64,000 bases of DNA, from positions 1,403,670-1,467,669 of the forward strand of contig NZ_LR733312.1 in assembly GCF_902506295.1 (NCBI RefSeq), written 5' to 3'. The position numbers and the translations under genes were made by a program. Positions 55,360 through 64,000 of this stretch are shown here, one piece after another. The stretch is from Luteimonas sp. 9C (GTDB lineage: Bacteria > Pseudomonadota > Gammaproteobacteria > Xanthomonadales > Xanthomonadaceae). The first letter of the stretch is position 1; the number at the start of each line of letters is the position of its first letter. A model generated the notes under the pieces. That model ran no database searches, was not told the DNA's origin, and was given only the letters and a program-made list of their open reading frames with translations.

Positions 55360-56660
55360 GCGACCCTGCGCCGGCGCAGGAGGCCGCTGCGCCGCGCCGG
55401 CTGCGCTGGCTGCGTCTGCTGCTCGCGGCGCTGGTGCTGTCGATCGTCGCCGCATTGCTGGTGCAGCTGTTGCTGCCGCCCGAGCGCGCCCTGCGCCTGG
55501 CGCTGGGACGCCTCGAACCCACCCTGGGCCTGCGCATCACGTTCCGGGGGCCCGTCGAATACCGCTTGCGCGGCACGCCCCAGCTGGTGGTTCACGACGT
55601 CAGCATCGCCGCGCCCGTTCCGGGCACGCCCGAGCGGCCGATGCTGCAGGCCGAACGCCTGCTGCTGTCGCTGCCGTGGAAGACGATCCGCAGCCGCGGC
55701 GCGGACCTCGAGATCACCCGCGTCGAACTCGACGCGCCGCGTCTGCACCTGCCGTCGCTGCTGCGCTGGCTCGATGCGCGCCCGCCAGGCGACGGCAAGG
55801 TGCCGCCGGTCACCGACGGCATTCACATCGTGCGCGGGCGTCTGGATGCCGACGGCTGGTCCGTGGACGATCTCGCCGTGGCCTTGCCCGCCCTCCATGC
55901 GGAGCGTGCGCTCGACGCGCAGGTCAGCGGCACGATGCACCTCGATGCACTGCAGGCGCCGTTCCGGCTGCGGCTGCACGCGGATCGCGCCGTGGGCGCA
56001 CGCGATCTGGAGGCGCGCGGCACGCTCGCGCTCGTACATGCCGCCGGGCGGCTCGAGACCACGTTGCAGGCCGACGCCACGCGCGTCGATGCCGATAAAC
56101 CCGGCTTCGCGCTGTCGCCGCTGCGCCTTGCGCTGGACGCGCGCTGGCAGGGCACCGACGCTGCCGAACCGCTGGCGTTCGTGCTCGGCCTGCACGGCGC
56201 GCTGCATGCCGGTGGCGACGGCGACGGGCTGGACTTCGCGCCGATGGGGCTGGCCCTGCGCGGCGCCGGCGCGGTGCCGGACCTGCTCGCCGGCGGCCGC
56301 GTGGCGCTCGGCGGACGACTCCACCTCGCACTCGATGGCCGCATCGCCACGTGGCCGGATGCATGGCCGGCCCTGACGCCGCCGCTTTCGGACTCGACAC
56401 AGCCGCTGCCGTTCGCGTTGCGTTACGACGGTCCGGTGGATGCGTCGGCGCCGGTCGCACTGCGGCTCGACCACGAACGGGCACGCTTCGATGGCGAGGC
56501 CCGCATCGCTGCGCTGCTCGGCTGGCTGGATGCACGCGCCACCGGCTCGCCGCTGCCACCGCTGCGCGGGCAGCTGAGCGCCGATCGCATGGACGTGTCC
56601 GGCGCGATGCTGGAGGGCGTGGAGATCACGTTCGACGATGGCGGCGAGACGCCGCCGTGA
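55356..56660 (+). CDS. AsmA-like envelope protein
   Basis: Predicted 434-residue membrane-anchored periplasmic protein. One helix (about residues 17-41) is followed by a long region of amphipathic beta strands (DLEITRVELDAPRLHLPSLL, GRLDADGWSVDDLAVAL) typical of AsmA-family bridge proteins, which take part in outer-membrane lipid handling. The protein is short for the family (E. coli AsmA 617), and its last 15 residues are acidic. The GTG at 55356 overlaps ftsY by four bases, and its own stop overlaps mutY by four bases, so it sits in a tightly coupled three-gene unit. Confidence 0.75.
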
Positions 56661-57736
56661 GCGCGCGCCTCGATTACGCGACGCGTCTGCTGGCGTGGTT
56701 CGACGTGCACGGCCGCCATGACCTGCCGTGGCAGCACCCGCGCACGCCGTATCGCGTGTGGCTGTCGGAAATCATGTTGCAGCAAACCCAGGTGCGGGTC
56801 GTGATTCCGTACTTCGAGCGTTTCGTCGATGCGCTGCCCGATGTGCGCGCACTCGCCGACGCGCCGCAGGACACCGTGCTCGCGCTGTGGTCGGGCCTGG
56901 GCTACTACGCCCGTGCGCGCAACCTGCACGCCGCCGCGCAGCGCTGCGCCGACCTGCACGATGGCGACCTCCCGCGCGATCTCGACGCCCTGCTCGCCCT
57001 GCCCGGCATCGGCCGCAGCACGGCCGGCGCGATCCTGTCGCAGGCCTGGGGCGATCCGTTCCCGATCCTCGACGGCAACGTCAAACGTGTACTCGCGCGG
57101 CGTCACGCGGTCGAAGGCTGGCCTGCGCAGCCGAAGATCGAAAAGCAGCTGTGGGCGATCGCCGCGACGCTGCTGCCGGACACGCGACTGGCCGACTACA
57201 CCCAGGCGCAGATGGATTTCGGCGCGACGCTGTGCACGCGCCACAACCCTGCGTGCCTGCTGTGCCCGGTCAGCGAGGACTGCGCCGCGTTCGCGCAGGG
57301 GCGCGTCGACGAACTGCCGACGCCGCGGCCGACCAAAGCCCTGCCCGAGCGCGACGCCAGCGTGCTGTTGCTCGAAGATGCCAAGGGCCGCGTGTTGCTG
57401 GAGAAGCGCCCGCCGACCGGCATCTGGGCGGCGTTGTGGTCGCTGCCGCAGGCCGACGACGATGCGGGTGCAGTCGACTGGCTGCGCACGCAGGCACCGG
57501 GCCTCGTCGACGCCGTCGATCTCGACACGCCGCACCGCCTGCTGCCGGTGCAGCACGGCTTCACCCATTTCAAGCTGCGCCTGCAGCCGCTGCACTGGCC
57601 GGGCCTCCCGGCTCGTCATCGCGTGGGCGACAATGACCGACTGCGCTGGGTGGCACGCGACGAACTCGCGACGCTCGGCATTCCCGCCCCGATCCGCACG
57701 CTGCTGCTCGCGCCGCGCATCGCACTGGAGGATTGA
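56657..57736 (+). CDS. mutY: A/G-specific adenine glycosylase MutY
   Basis: Predicted 359-residue DNA repair glycosylase removing adenine opposite 8-oxoguanine. Substrate-recognition [23 protein letters not shown], helix-hairpin-helix [12 protein letters not shown], catalytic Asp region [11 protein letters not shown], and the iron-sulfur cluster cysteines C-x6-C-x2-C-x5-C ([18 protein letters not shown]) are all intact. A Nudix-like C-terminal domain (about 230-350) reads the 8-oxoguanine. The GTG start overlaps the AsmA-like stop. yggX follows 2 bases later, as in many gammaproteobacteria. Confidence 0.95.
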   Translation: MSARLDYATRLLAWFDVHGRHDLPWQHPRTPYRVWLSEIMLQQTQVRVVIPYFERFVDALPDVRALADAPQDTVLALWSGLGYYARARNLHAAAQRCADLHDGDLPRDLDALLALPGIGRSTAGAILSQAWGDPFPILDGNVKRVLARRHAVEGWPAQPKIEKQLWAIAATLLPDTRLADYTQAQMDFGATLCTRHNPACLLCPVSEDCAAFAQGRVDELPTPRPTKALPERDASVLLLEDAKGRVLLEKRPPTGIWAALWSLPQADDDAGAVDWLRTQAPGLVDAVDLDTPHRLLPVQHGFTHFKLRLQPLHWPGLPARHRVGDNDRLRWVARDELATLGIPAPIRTLLLAPRIALED

Positions 57737-57738
57737 CC

Positions 57739-58014
57739 ATGAGCCGACGCGTCTTCTGCGTCCACGACCAGACCGAAACCGACGGCCTGGATTTCATTCC
57801 CTGGCCCGGCGAACTCGGCAAGCAGGTCTTCGCCGACATCGGCAAGCCGGCCTGGGCGCGCTGGCTGGCGCACCAGACCATGCTGATCAACGAGAACCGG
57901 CTCTCGCCGCTGGACCCCAAGCACCGCGCCTTCCTCGAAGGCGAGATGCGCAAGTACCTCTTCGAACGCCAGACCGGCAGCGTGGCCGGTTACGTGCCGA
58001 CGTCCGACGCCTGA
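57739..58014 (+). CDS. yggX: Probable Fe(2+)-trafficking protein
   Basis: Predicted 91-residue cytosolic protein linked to iron handling and protection of iron-sulfur clusters from oxidation. [30 protein letters not shown] and the C-terminal EMRKYLFE match the family, with the conserved N-terminal Cys. GGAGG at 57727-57731 is seven bases before the ATG. Its last 25 bases overlap the convergent lipoprotein gene on the other strand. Confidence 0.95.
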   Translation: MSRRVFCVHDQTETDGLDFIPWPGELGKQVFADIGKPAWARWLAHQTMLINENRLSPLDPKHRAFLEGEMRKYLFERQTGSVAGYVPTSDA

Positions 58015-58463
58015 TCCATCGCGGGCGCGTCCGCGGGATTGCGCTTCTCGGCCGCGCGGATCGCCTTGATGTCCAGCGGCCGGATCTGCTGGATGTGGCA
58101 CGGGATGCTGACCGATGCACGGCTGCGCACCAGCACCTTGTCGAAGCGCGCATTGACCCGGCTCATGTTGCTGGTCAGGCCGATCGCCGACGTGGAGGTC
58201 AGATCCTGGCACCGCCCGGACAGGTCCAGCAGCCAGGCCTCGCTCGGGCGCGTCCACACCGCGAGCGCCGAATCACCGAGCGGCGTCCAGCCGTTGATCG
58301 AACCGTAATAGCGGAAGTGATTGACCGCTTCGCCTGCATGCGCGTCGTAGAGCGCGTACTTCTCCGCATCGGTGGTGCGCGGAAAGGTCCCGCAGGCGGC
58401 GAGTGCGAGGACCGCGAGCAGCGCTGCTGCGCTGCGAAGACGGCGGCGGACGGTCGAGACCAT
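57990..58463 (-). CDS. DUF6491-like lipoprotein
   Basis: Predicted 157-residue lipoprotein (signal with lipobox LAAC, Cys about 24). The segments [36 protein letters not shown] and a pair of cysteines near [15 protein letters not shown] resemble DUF6491 proteins of xanthomonads, as I recall them; function is unknown. The start is the ATG just before [10 protein letters not shown]. It runs convergent with yggX and overlaps it by 25 bases. Confidence 0.75.
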   Translation of the reverse strand: MVSTVRRRLRSAAALLAVLALAACGTFPRTTDAEKYALYDAHAGEAVNHFRYYGSINGWTPLGDSALAVWTRPSEAWLLDLSGRCQDLTSTSAIGLTSNMSRVNARFDKVLVRSRASVSIPCHIQQIRPLDIKAIRAAEKRNPADAPAMDQASDVGT

Positions 58464-58621
58464 GACGGGCTCCTGCGGATGCACGGTTGCGGAGAGGCTT
58501 CGATGATGCGCCCGGCATGTGCCGCGCACCCGGCAGTCCGTCGCCGACGTTCAGCCGCGGGCCGGCTCGCCCGCGCTCCGGCTGACGGTTACGCTGTCGC
58601 GCCCGCCCTGCTGGATCCACC

Positions 58622-59347
58622 GTGTCGAACGCGACCGCACCCGCCCGCCATCGCCAGGCCCTGATCTTCGCCGCGGGTCTGGGCGAGCGCATGCGGCCGC
58701 TGACCGACACCACGCCCAAGCCGCTGCTGGCGGCAGGCGGCAAGCCGCTGATCGTCTGGCATCTGGAAAAATTCGCCGCGCTCGGCGTGCGCGATGTCGT
58801 GGTCAACGTGTCCTGGCTCGCCGACCGTTTCGCACCGACGCTCGGCGACGGCAGCCGCTGGGGACTGCGGCTGCGCTGGTCGCACGAAGGCGCGCCGCCG
58901 CTGGAGACCGGCGGCGGCATGCTGCACGCGCTGCGTCTGCTCGACGATGCGCCCTTCATCGCGGTCAACGGCGACATCTGGAGCGACTACGACTTTGCGC
59001 ACCTGCCGGCCGAGCCCGAAGGCGATGCGCATCTGGTACTCGTCGACAACCCGGCGCACAACCCCGACGGCGATTTCGCGCTGGTCGATTCGCGTGTGCG
59101 CAGCGATGGCGCGACGAAGCTGACGTTCTCGGGCATCGGCGTCTACCGCGCCGCGCTGCTGCACGGCTGGCGCGACATCGTTGGCAACGCGCCCGGTGTC
59201 GACGCCGAACCGCCACGCTTCAAGCTCGCGCCGTTGCTGCGGGCGTCGATGACCGCCGGGCGCGTGACCGGTGCGCACCACACGGGTCGCTGGACCGACG
59301 TCGGCACGCCGGAGCGGCTGGCGCAGCTGGATGCGGCGCTGCGCTGA
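58622..59347 (+). CDS. murU: N-acetylmuramate alpha-1-phosphate uridylyltransferase MurU
   Basis: Predicted 241-residue nucleotidyltransferase of the cell-wall recycling bypass that makes UDP-MurNAc from MurNAc 1-phosphate. The signature ALIFAAGLGERMRPLTDTTPKPLL, VNGDIWSDYDF and FSGIGVYRAALL fit MurU and related sugar-phosphate nucleotidyltransferases. The GTG at 58622 is the first start. The kinase partner AmgK, which is adjacent in Pseudomonas, is not in this window, so the exact substrate is inferred by similarity. It converges on hda. Confidence 0.82.
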   Translation: MSNATAPARHRQALIFAAGLGERMRPLTDTTPKPLLAAGGKPLIVWHLEKFAALGVRDVVVNVSWLADRFAPTLGDGSRWGLRLRWSHEGAPPLETGGGMLHALRLLDDAPFIAVNGDIWSDYDFAHLPAEPEGDAHLVLVDNPAHNPDGDFALVDSRVRSDGATKLTFSGIGVYRAALLHGWRDIVGNAPGVDAEPPRFKLAPLLRASMTAGRVTGAHHTGRWTDVGTPERLAQLDAALR

Positions 59348-59419
59348 AACGCATCCCACGCGGATGCGGATGCCACGCGCCTGCGGTGCTGGTGGCGTGC
59401 GGGCAAGCGCGTCGCGCGC

Positions 59420-60121
59420 CTAATCCAGCGCCAGCACCTGCCGTACGAAGGGCACGGTGAGCCGGCGCTGCGAGGCGAGGGAGGCGTGGTCCAGGCGGTC
59501 CAGCAGCGCGGTCAGCGCGGGCAGGTCGCGGTCCACGCGGCGCAGCAACCAGTCGATCGTCGCCGTGTCGACCTGCAGGCCGCGACGCTCGGCGCGCAGG
59601 CGCAGCAACTCGTGACGGCCGGCGTCGTCGAGCACCGGCAACGGGACGCGGATGCACTGGCCGAGCCGTGAACGCAGGTCGGGCAGACCGAGCGCGAGCG
59701 CGTCCGGCGCTGCCGACGCGGTGTAGAACACTGCGCGGCCCGCATCGTGCAGGCGGTTGTGCAGATCGAACAGGGCGATCTCGTCGTCGCGGTCGCCGAC
59801 GATCGCGTCCACGTCGTCGATCGCGACCAGATCGTGACCATCGAGCGCCTGTGCGGCATCGCGCAGGCGACCGGCGATGCCGCGCAGCGGCAGATACACC
59901 GCACGACGGCCGAGGCGGTCGGCTTCGGCGCAGAGTGCGATGGCGAGGTGGGTCTTGCCGGTGCCCGATGCGCCTTCCACGTACAGGCCGCGGCGCACGC
60001 CCGCCAGTGCGAAATCCCGCAACTGCGGCACCAGCGCGACATCGTCGGCGACGAAGGTCTCGAGACGCTGGTCCGGCGGATACCGGAGCGCCAGCGGCAA
60101 CTGGGGCGAAGGACCACTCAT
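59420..60121 (-). CDS. hda: DnaA regulatory inactivator Hda
   Basis: Predicted 233-residue AAA+ protein that, with the sliding clamp, promotes DnaA-ATP hydrolysis after initiation. The clamp-binding motif QLPLALR is at the N-terminus (residues 7-13), Walker A GASGTGKTHLA near 50, Walker B DDVDAI and sensor segments follow. Usual length. It lies 7 bases downstream of the PerM-type permease gene on the same strand. Confidence 0.92.
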   Translation of the reverse strand: MSGPSPQLPLALRYPPDQRLETFVADDVALVPQLRDFALAGVRRGLYVEGASGTGKTHLAIALCAEADRLGRRAVYLPLRGIAGRLRDAAQALDGHDLVAIDDVDAIVGDRDDEIALFDLHNRLHDAGRAVFYTASAAPDALALGLPDLRSRLGQCIRVPLPVLDDAGRHELLRLRAERRGLQVDTATIDWLLRRVDRDLPALTALLDRLDHASLASQRRLTVPFVRQVLALD

Positions 60122-60128
60122 GCGCGGC

Positions 60129-61316
60129 TCAACGCTTGACGTCCGGATCTTCGGCGCCGGTCACGATGATCACCGGACGCTGCGACGCGCTGGCGGCGCC
60201 CGCGATCTCGATGTCCGGCGTGTCGCCCGCATACAGACGGCTGTGCGTGTAACGCTCGTGGGCGTAGCGCAGCAGCACGTTGCCGACCGCGGCGACCGGC
60301 AGCGCCAGCAGCATGCCGAGGAATCCGAACAGCTGGCCGCCGGCCAGCACCGCGAAGATCACCGCGACCGGATGCAGGCCGATGCGGTCACCGACCAGAC
60401 GCGGCGTGAGCACGTAGCTCTCGACCAGCTGGCCGATCGTGAACACCACGCCGATCAGGATCAGCAGCTGCCAGTCGAAGCCTTGGGTCTGCACGATGGC
60501 GGCGATCAGTGCGAGGGCGATGCCGACGGTCGCACCGAGATACGGAATGAAACTGATCAGGCCGGCGATCATGCCGATCAGCAGCCCCAGGCGCAGACCC
60601 ACCAGCGACATGCCGACCGCGTAGATCGCGCCCTGCCCCAGCATCACCAGGAACTGGCCACGCAGGAATCCGCCGAGCGACTCGCTGGTCTCGTGCGCCA
60701 GGCGGGTGACGGTGTCGATGTGGTCGCGCGGGATCAACGCCGCGACGCGCTCGACCAGCAGGTCCCAGTCGCGCATGAAATAGAACGCGAGGATCGGCAC
60801 CAGCACCAGATTGATGACCAGCGCGAGGATCGCGAAACCCGAACGCGACACGTAGGCCAGCACGGTCGCCGCCACGCCGCCGGCCTGCTGCCAGTGACCG
60901 CGGATCAGCTCGATCATGCGGTCGGTGTCCAGCCAGGCCATCACCTCGTAGCCCGTGCGCTGCTCGATCCACGGCAGCGCCGTGCCGAGCAGCCAGTCGC
61001 GGTACGCCGGCAGGCTGTCGATCAGGGTCACGATCTGCCGCTCGATCATCGGCACCAGGATGATCAGCACCAGCGCCAGCGCCAGCGTCATCAGCAGGAA
61101 CACCAGCGTCACCGCGACCGCGCGCGAGCGGCCGCGACGCTCCAGCCGGTCGACCAGCGGATCGCCCAGCCAGCCCAGCAGCAGCGCGAGCACGAACGGG
61201 GTCAGGATCGGGCCGAGCAGCCAGATCACGTAGCCCACCGCGAAGGCCACGAGACCCCATTGCAGGCGCTTGAGGAAACGCGCGATGTCGGCGTTCGCGG
61301 GGTCGGTCTGGATCAT
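60129..61316 (-). CDS. AI-2E/PerM-family membrane permease
   Basis: Predicted 395-residue inner-membrane protein with about eight helices of the AI-2E transporter (PerM/TqsA) superfamily. FLKRLQWGLVAFAVGYVIWLLGP at the start, the PYLGATVGIAL and PRLVGDRIGLHPVAVIFAVLAGGQLFG segments, are typical. Members export diverse small molecules or sodium; the substrate is not known. It lies between a DUF2066 gene and hda, a common order. Confidence 0.88.
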   Translation of the reverse strand: MIQTDPANADIARFLKRLQWGLVAFAVGYVIWLLGPILTPFVLALLLGWLGDPLVDRLERRGRSRAVAVTLVFLLMTLALALVLIILVPMIERQIVTLIDSLPAYRDWLLGTALPWIEQRTGYEVMAWLDTDRMIELIRGHWQQAGGVAATVLAYVSRSGFAILALVINLVLVPILAFYFMRDWDLLVERVAALIPRDHIDTVTRLAHETSESLGGFLRGQFLVMLGQGAIYAVGMSLVGLRLGLLIGMIAGLISFIPYLGATVGIALALIAAIVQTQGFDWQLLILIGVVFTIGQLVESYVLTPRLVGDRIGLHPVAVIFAVLAGGQLFGFLGMLLALPVAAVGNVLLRYAHERYTHSRLYAGDTPDIEIAGAASASQRPVIIVTGAEDPDVKR

Positions 61317-61349
61317 CGGGGCGTTCCGTGCGGTGCAGCGAAGAAGGGA

Positions 61350-62444
61350 TCAGCGCAGATGGAACACGGGCGTGACGCCCTCGATGTTGCCATCGGCTTC
61401 CACCAGCACGTTCTCGTCGGCCATGCGGCGGAAGCCGGTCAGACCGGTCAGCAGGTCGAGTTCGATTTCCAGTCCGATCGGCGTGGCGCGGACCGGACGG
61501 ATGCCCCGCACCACCGACATGCGCTGCAGCTGCGCGGAAAGCTTGATGTAGTCGGCGCCGCTGTTAATGCCGGAGAACACGATGGCCTGGGTCGAGGGCG
61601 CGCCGGCCGGGCTGGTGCGCGCATAACGCCTGGTCAGCGCATCGGCCGCGCCGTCGGCGCCGCTGGCCAGCGTGCGCCGCGCATCGGCGCCGGTCTCGCT
61701 CCAGCGCGCGAGCACGCGGCCGCCGTCGACGAAGATCCAGTCGGCCTTCCAGCCGGCGCCGTCGCGGTAGAGCTTGCCGATGAGCTGCATCGGCGGGTTG
61801 TAGCGGGCCGAAATACGCGCCACCGACGCCGTGTCACCGCGCCAGATCGCGCCGACCGCGGCCTGCTCGGCGGCGTTGCCGGTGGGCAGGCCGAGGCGGA
61901 AGCCGCGCTCGATCGCACGCTGCAGCGTCGGACGGGCCACATTGTTCTGCTGCAGCGCGACCAGACGCGGCCCGGAGCCGTCGTCGATTGCCAGCCACAT
62001 CACCGGCTTGGGGCGCGGGTCCGGCCACACCGGCAGGCCCAGCGCGCCGGCAACGGCATCGACGTCGTCCTGGCGGAAGCGCACGACCAGCGTGGTGGTG
62101 AAGGTCGGCGAACCGCGCGACGAGACGCCTTCGTCCTGGCGGTAGTCGTAGCCCTCGACGTACTGGGCCGCGCGGCGGAGCTCCTGCGAGACGCCCGGAC
62201 GCTGGGCGGCATTGCGGTCGCCCGACAGCTTGCCGAGCACCTGGGCCAGCGCGCGGGCGAAGCCGGCCTCGCGCTCGGATTCACCCTGGCTGCGGACCGG
62301 AATCTCGGCCGCATACAGGCCGACGGCCGCGGCCCGGTCGCCTTCCACACGTTGCGCGGAGGCGGTTCCCGACACGGCGAACGTGCCCAGCAGCGCGGCC
62401 AGCAGCCACGTCATCATGTTGAACGAGCGCTTCGGGCGGTGCAT
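61350..62444 (-). CDS. DUF2066-domain exported protein
   Basis: Predicted 364-residue exported protein with a Sec signal (cleavage near SAQ, residue 31). GFARALAQVLGKLSGDRNA, the QYVEGYDYRQDEG segment and the C-terminal ADYIKLSAQLQRMSVVRGIRPV match DUF2066, a domain encoded beside hda in many gammaproteobacteria. The biochemical role is unknown. The ATG at 62444 gives a proper signal peptide; an upstream start does not. Divergent from purM with about 145 bases between starts. Confidence 0.85.
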   Translation of the reverse strand: MHRPKRSFNMMTWLLAALLGTFAVSGTASAQRVEGDRAAAVGLYAAEIPVRSQGESEREAGFARALAQVLGKLSGDRNAAQRPGVSQELRRAAQYVEGYDYRQDEGVSSRGSPTFTTTLVVRFRQDDVDAVAGALGLPVWPDPRPKPVMWLAIDDGSGPRLVALQQNNVARPTLQRAIERGFRLGLPTGNAAEQAAVGAIWRGDTASVARISARYNPPMQLIGKLYRDGAGWKADWIFVDGGRVLARWSETGADARRTLASGADGAADALTRRYARTSPAGAPSTQAIVFSGINSGADYIKLSAQLQRMSVVRGIRPVRATPIGLEIELDLLTGLTGFRRMADENVLVEADGNIEGVTPVFHLR

Positions 62445-62551
62445 CCGGCAGGTCCTGGATCGGGGCGTCATCGAGGCGCGATGGTGCCATAAACGATGCG
62501 GACGGTTCGTGGCGACGCCGACACGCAGGCCACGACTGCAAGCCGGCCGGC

Positions 62552-62560
62552 TGCTAAAAT
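62552..62560 (+). promoter_or_regulatory. Candidate extended -10 promoter for purM
   Basis: TGCTAAAAT (TGn-TAAAAT) lies 30 bases before the purM GTG. This is the best -10 match in the window. No clear -35 is visible. Confidence 0.5.
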
Positions 62561-62590
62561 CCGCAGTCTTCCCGCCCTGCGACGGCTCCC

Positions 62591-63634
62591 GTGACCGCTC
62601 CCACTCCCCTGACCTACCGCGATGCAGGCGTCGATATCGACGCGGGCAATGAACTCGTCGAACGCATCAAGCCGCTGGTCAAGCGCAGCTTCCGGCCCGA
62701 GGTCATGGGCGGCCTGGGCGGGTTCGGCGCGCTGTTCGACCTCTCGGGCAAGTACCGCGAGCCGGTGCTGGTCTCCGGCACCGACGGCGTGGGCACCAAG
62801 CTCAAGCTGGCCCAGCAGTTCGGCCGCCACGACACGATCGGCATCGATCTGGTCGCGATGTGCGTCAACGACGTGCTGGTGCAGGGCGCCGAGCCGCTGT
62901 TCTTCCTCGACTACTTCGCCACCGGCAAGCTCGACATCGACACCACCGCGTCCGTCATCGGCGGCATCGCCCGCGGCTGCGAGCTGTCGGGCTGCGCGCT
63001 GATCGGCGGCGAGACGGCCGAGATGCCGGACATGTACGGCATCGGCGAATACGACCTGGCCGGCTTCACCGTCGGCGCGGTCGAGAAATCCGAACTGCGC
63101 GACGGCAGCCAGGTGCAGGCCGGCGACGTGCTGGTCGGCATCGCATCCAGCGGTCCGCACTCCAATGGCTACTCGCTGATCCGCCGCATCTTCGAACGCG
63201 CCGGCCGACCGGCCGATGTCGAGGTCGACGGCGTGAATCTCGTCGATGCACTGATGGCGCCGACCACGCTCTACGTCAAGCCGGTGCTGGAACTGCTGCG
63301 CGGCGACCTCGGCCCGCAGCTGCATGCGATGGCGCACGTCACCGGCGGTGGCCTGACCGAGAACATCATCCGCGTGATTCCCGACGGCCTCGGCCTGACG
63401 ATCGACGCAAAATCCTGGCCGCAGCCGCCGGTGTTCGAGTGGCTGCAGCGTGAAGGCGCGGTCGCCGACCACGAGATGTGGCGCACGTTCAACTGCGGCA
63501 TCGGCTTCGTGCTGGTGGTGCCGGCCGACAGCGTGGATGCGTTCGGTCGCGCGCTCGATGGCCTGGACCTCGCCCACTGGACGATCGGCGAAGTGGTCGA
63601 AGCCGGCGACGGCGATCGCGTCCGCATCGGCTGA
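62591..63634 (+). CDS. purM: Phosphoribosylformylglycinamidine cyclo-ligase
   Basis: Predicted 347-residue cytosolic enzyme closing the imidazole ring of AIR in purine synthesis. [33 protein letters not shown] (ATP loop), [25 protein letters not shown] and [12 protein letters not shown] are diagnostic, and the length is standard. The start is GTG at 62591. The usual partner purN is not visible within the window; the next gene downstream encodes a membrane protein. Confidence 0.96.
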   Translation: MTAPTPLTYRDAGVDIDAGNELVERIKPLVKRSFRPEVMGGLGGFGALFDLSGKYREPVLVSGTDGVGTKLKLAQQFGRHDTIGIDLVAMCVNDVLVQGAEPLFFLDYFATGKLDIDTTASVIGGIARGCELSGCALIGGETAEMPDMYGIGEYDLAGFTVGAVEKSELRDGSQVQAGDVLVGIASSGPHSNGYSLIRRIFERAGRPADVEVDGVNLVDALMAPTTLYVKPVLELLRGDLGPQLHAMAHVTGGGLTENIIRVIPDGLGLTIDAKSWPQPPVFEWLQREGAVADHEMWRTFNCGIGFVLVVPADSVDAFGRALDGLDLAHWTIGEVVEAGDGDRVRIG

Positions 63635-63644
63635 TTCCGGCGCC

Positions 63645-64000
63645 GTGTCGGCCGGACCCGAACCCGCGTCTCCCTATGCGCCGCCGGCGACCGCATCGCC
63701 GGCGCTGCGCGTGCCGGTGCCATCTGCCGTGGCGTCCGGACAGCTGCGCACGCTCGGCGTGCTGCATCACATCCTCGGTGCACTGTCGCTCGCCGGCGCC
63801 GTGATCTTCGGCGTCATTCTGGTGTTCGGTTTCACCCAGGAAGCCGCCGAAGGCTTCGCCGATCCCGTCGGCAAGGCGACGATCGCGGTCTTCGGGGTCC
63901 TGGCCATCGGCTCGCTGATCGGCGGCGTCCTGTGCATCTGGTCCGGCCTGCATCTGTTGCGACACACGCGCCCCGGCCTGTGCACGACGGTCGCAGCGCT
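63645..64000 (+). CDS. Membrane protein of unknown function, cut by window edge
   Basis: An open frame starts at a GTG 10 bases after the purM stop and runs off the end of the window (118 codons seen). After a Pro/Ala-rich start of about 35 residues it shows two hydrophobic segments (ILGALSLAGAVIFGVILVFGF and ATIAVFGVLAIGSLIGGVLC, about residues 47-67 and 80-100). I recognise no family. Its closeness to purM suggests co-transcription. The C-terminus is missing. Confidence 0.6.
   Translation, partial: MSAGPEPASPYAPPATASPALRVPVPSAVASGQLRTLGVLHHILGALSLAGAVIFGVILVFGFTQEAAEGFADPVGKATIAVFGVLAIGSLIGGVLCIWSGLHLLRHTRPGLCTTVAA

Noticed and set aside
59350-59368. Seven-base-pair hairpin between murU and hda
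   Set aside because: The stem CGCATCC/GGATGCG is short and has no T tract; too weak to call a terminator.
59877-62492. 871-codon plus-strand frame opposite the PerM-type and DUF2066 genes
   Set aside because: Arg/His/Gln-rich antisense shadow of two recognisable genes.

Overview
The window is a gene-dense, high-GC chromosomal segment with short intergenic gaps, many 1-4 base stop/start overlaps and frequent GTG starts. Gene content and order (queA-tgt-yajC-secD-secF; purM divergent from a DUF2066 gene, a PerM-type permease and hda; rsmD divergent from ftsY; abundant secreted peptidases; a large TonB-dependent receptor) point to a gammaproteobacterium of the Xanthomonadaceae/Lysobacteraceae, such as a Luteimonas or Lysobacter relative. 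That placement is inferred from gene content alone. I found no rRNA or tRNA gene, CRISPR array, insertion sequence, integrase or prophage gene.

Layout. 0-9.2 kb: a methyltransferase, an MFS exporter with hutG, a DadA-like oxidase with glutathione reductase, a DUF418 membrane protein, a SlyD-like isomerase and two NlpC/P60 peptidase paralogues. 9.2-13.6 kb: a repeat-rich gap, rhlE, and a DoxX-Kef pair. 13.6-22.8 kb: an ABC permease fused to an M1 aminopeptidase with its ATPase, then two M13 peptidases, one with a broken zinc site. 23-28.6 kb: rhomboid protease, alkyltransferase-like protein, Pit phosphate transporter with DUF47, CNNM/CorC protein, ExoD and a small SHOCT-like protein. 28.8-33.7 kb: a GGDEF-EAL protein overlapped by a PhnD-like binding protein, then trmJ and suhB divergently. 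33.9-39.5 kb: the sec/queuosine cluster. 39.5-41.8 kb: a composite inverted repeat and an Lrp/AsnC regulator divergent from a class III aminotransferase. 41.9-47.7 kb: a four-gene cluster (TonB receptor, phytase-like propeller lipoprotein, metallophosphatase, exported pyrophosphatase) behind a Pho-box-like site. 47.8-53.3 kb: upp, MAPEG and MBL proteins, gamma-glutamyltransferase with ferredoxin, a lipoprotein, coaD. 53.3-64 kb: rsmD, ftsY, AsmA-like, mutY, yggX, a DUF6491-like lipoprotein, murU, hda, a PerM-type permease, DUF2066, purM and a membrane-protein gene cut by the window edge.

How the genes fit together. Most of the window is housekeeping. The most system-like locus is 41.9-47.7 kb, read here as an inducible organophosphate-scavenging unit: a receptor to bind or import a phosphorylated compound, two probable phosphatases and a pyrophosphatase that appears to work outside the cytoplasm. 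A phosphate theme recurs with the Pit/DUF47 pair and with the PhnD-like/GGDEF-EAL pair, which may link an oxyanion-type ligand to cyclic-di-GMP. The second M13 protein, which has lost zinc-site and substrate-binding motifs, is the clearest protein-level anomaly.
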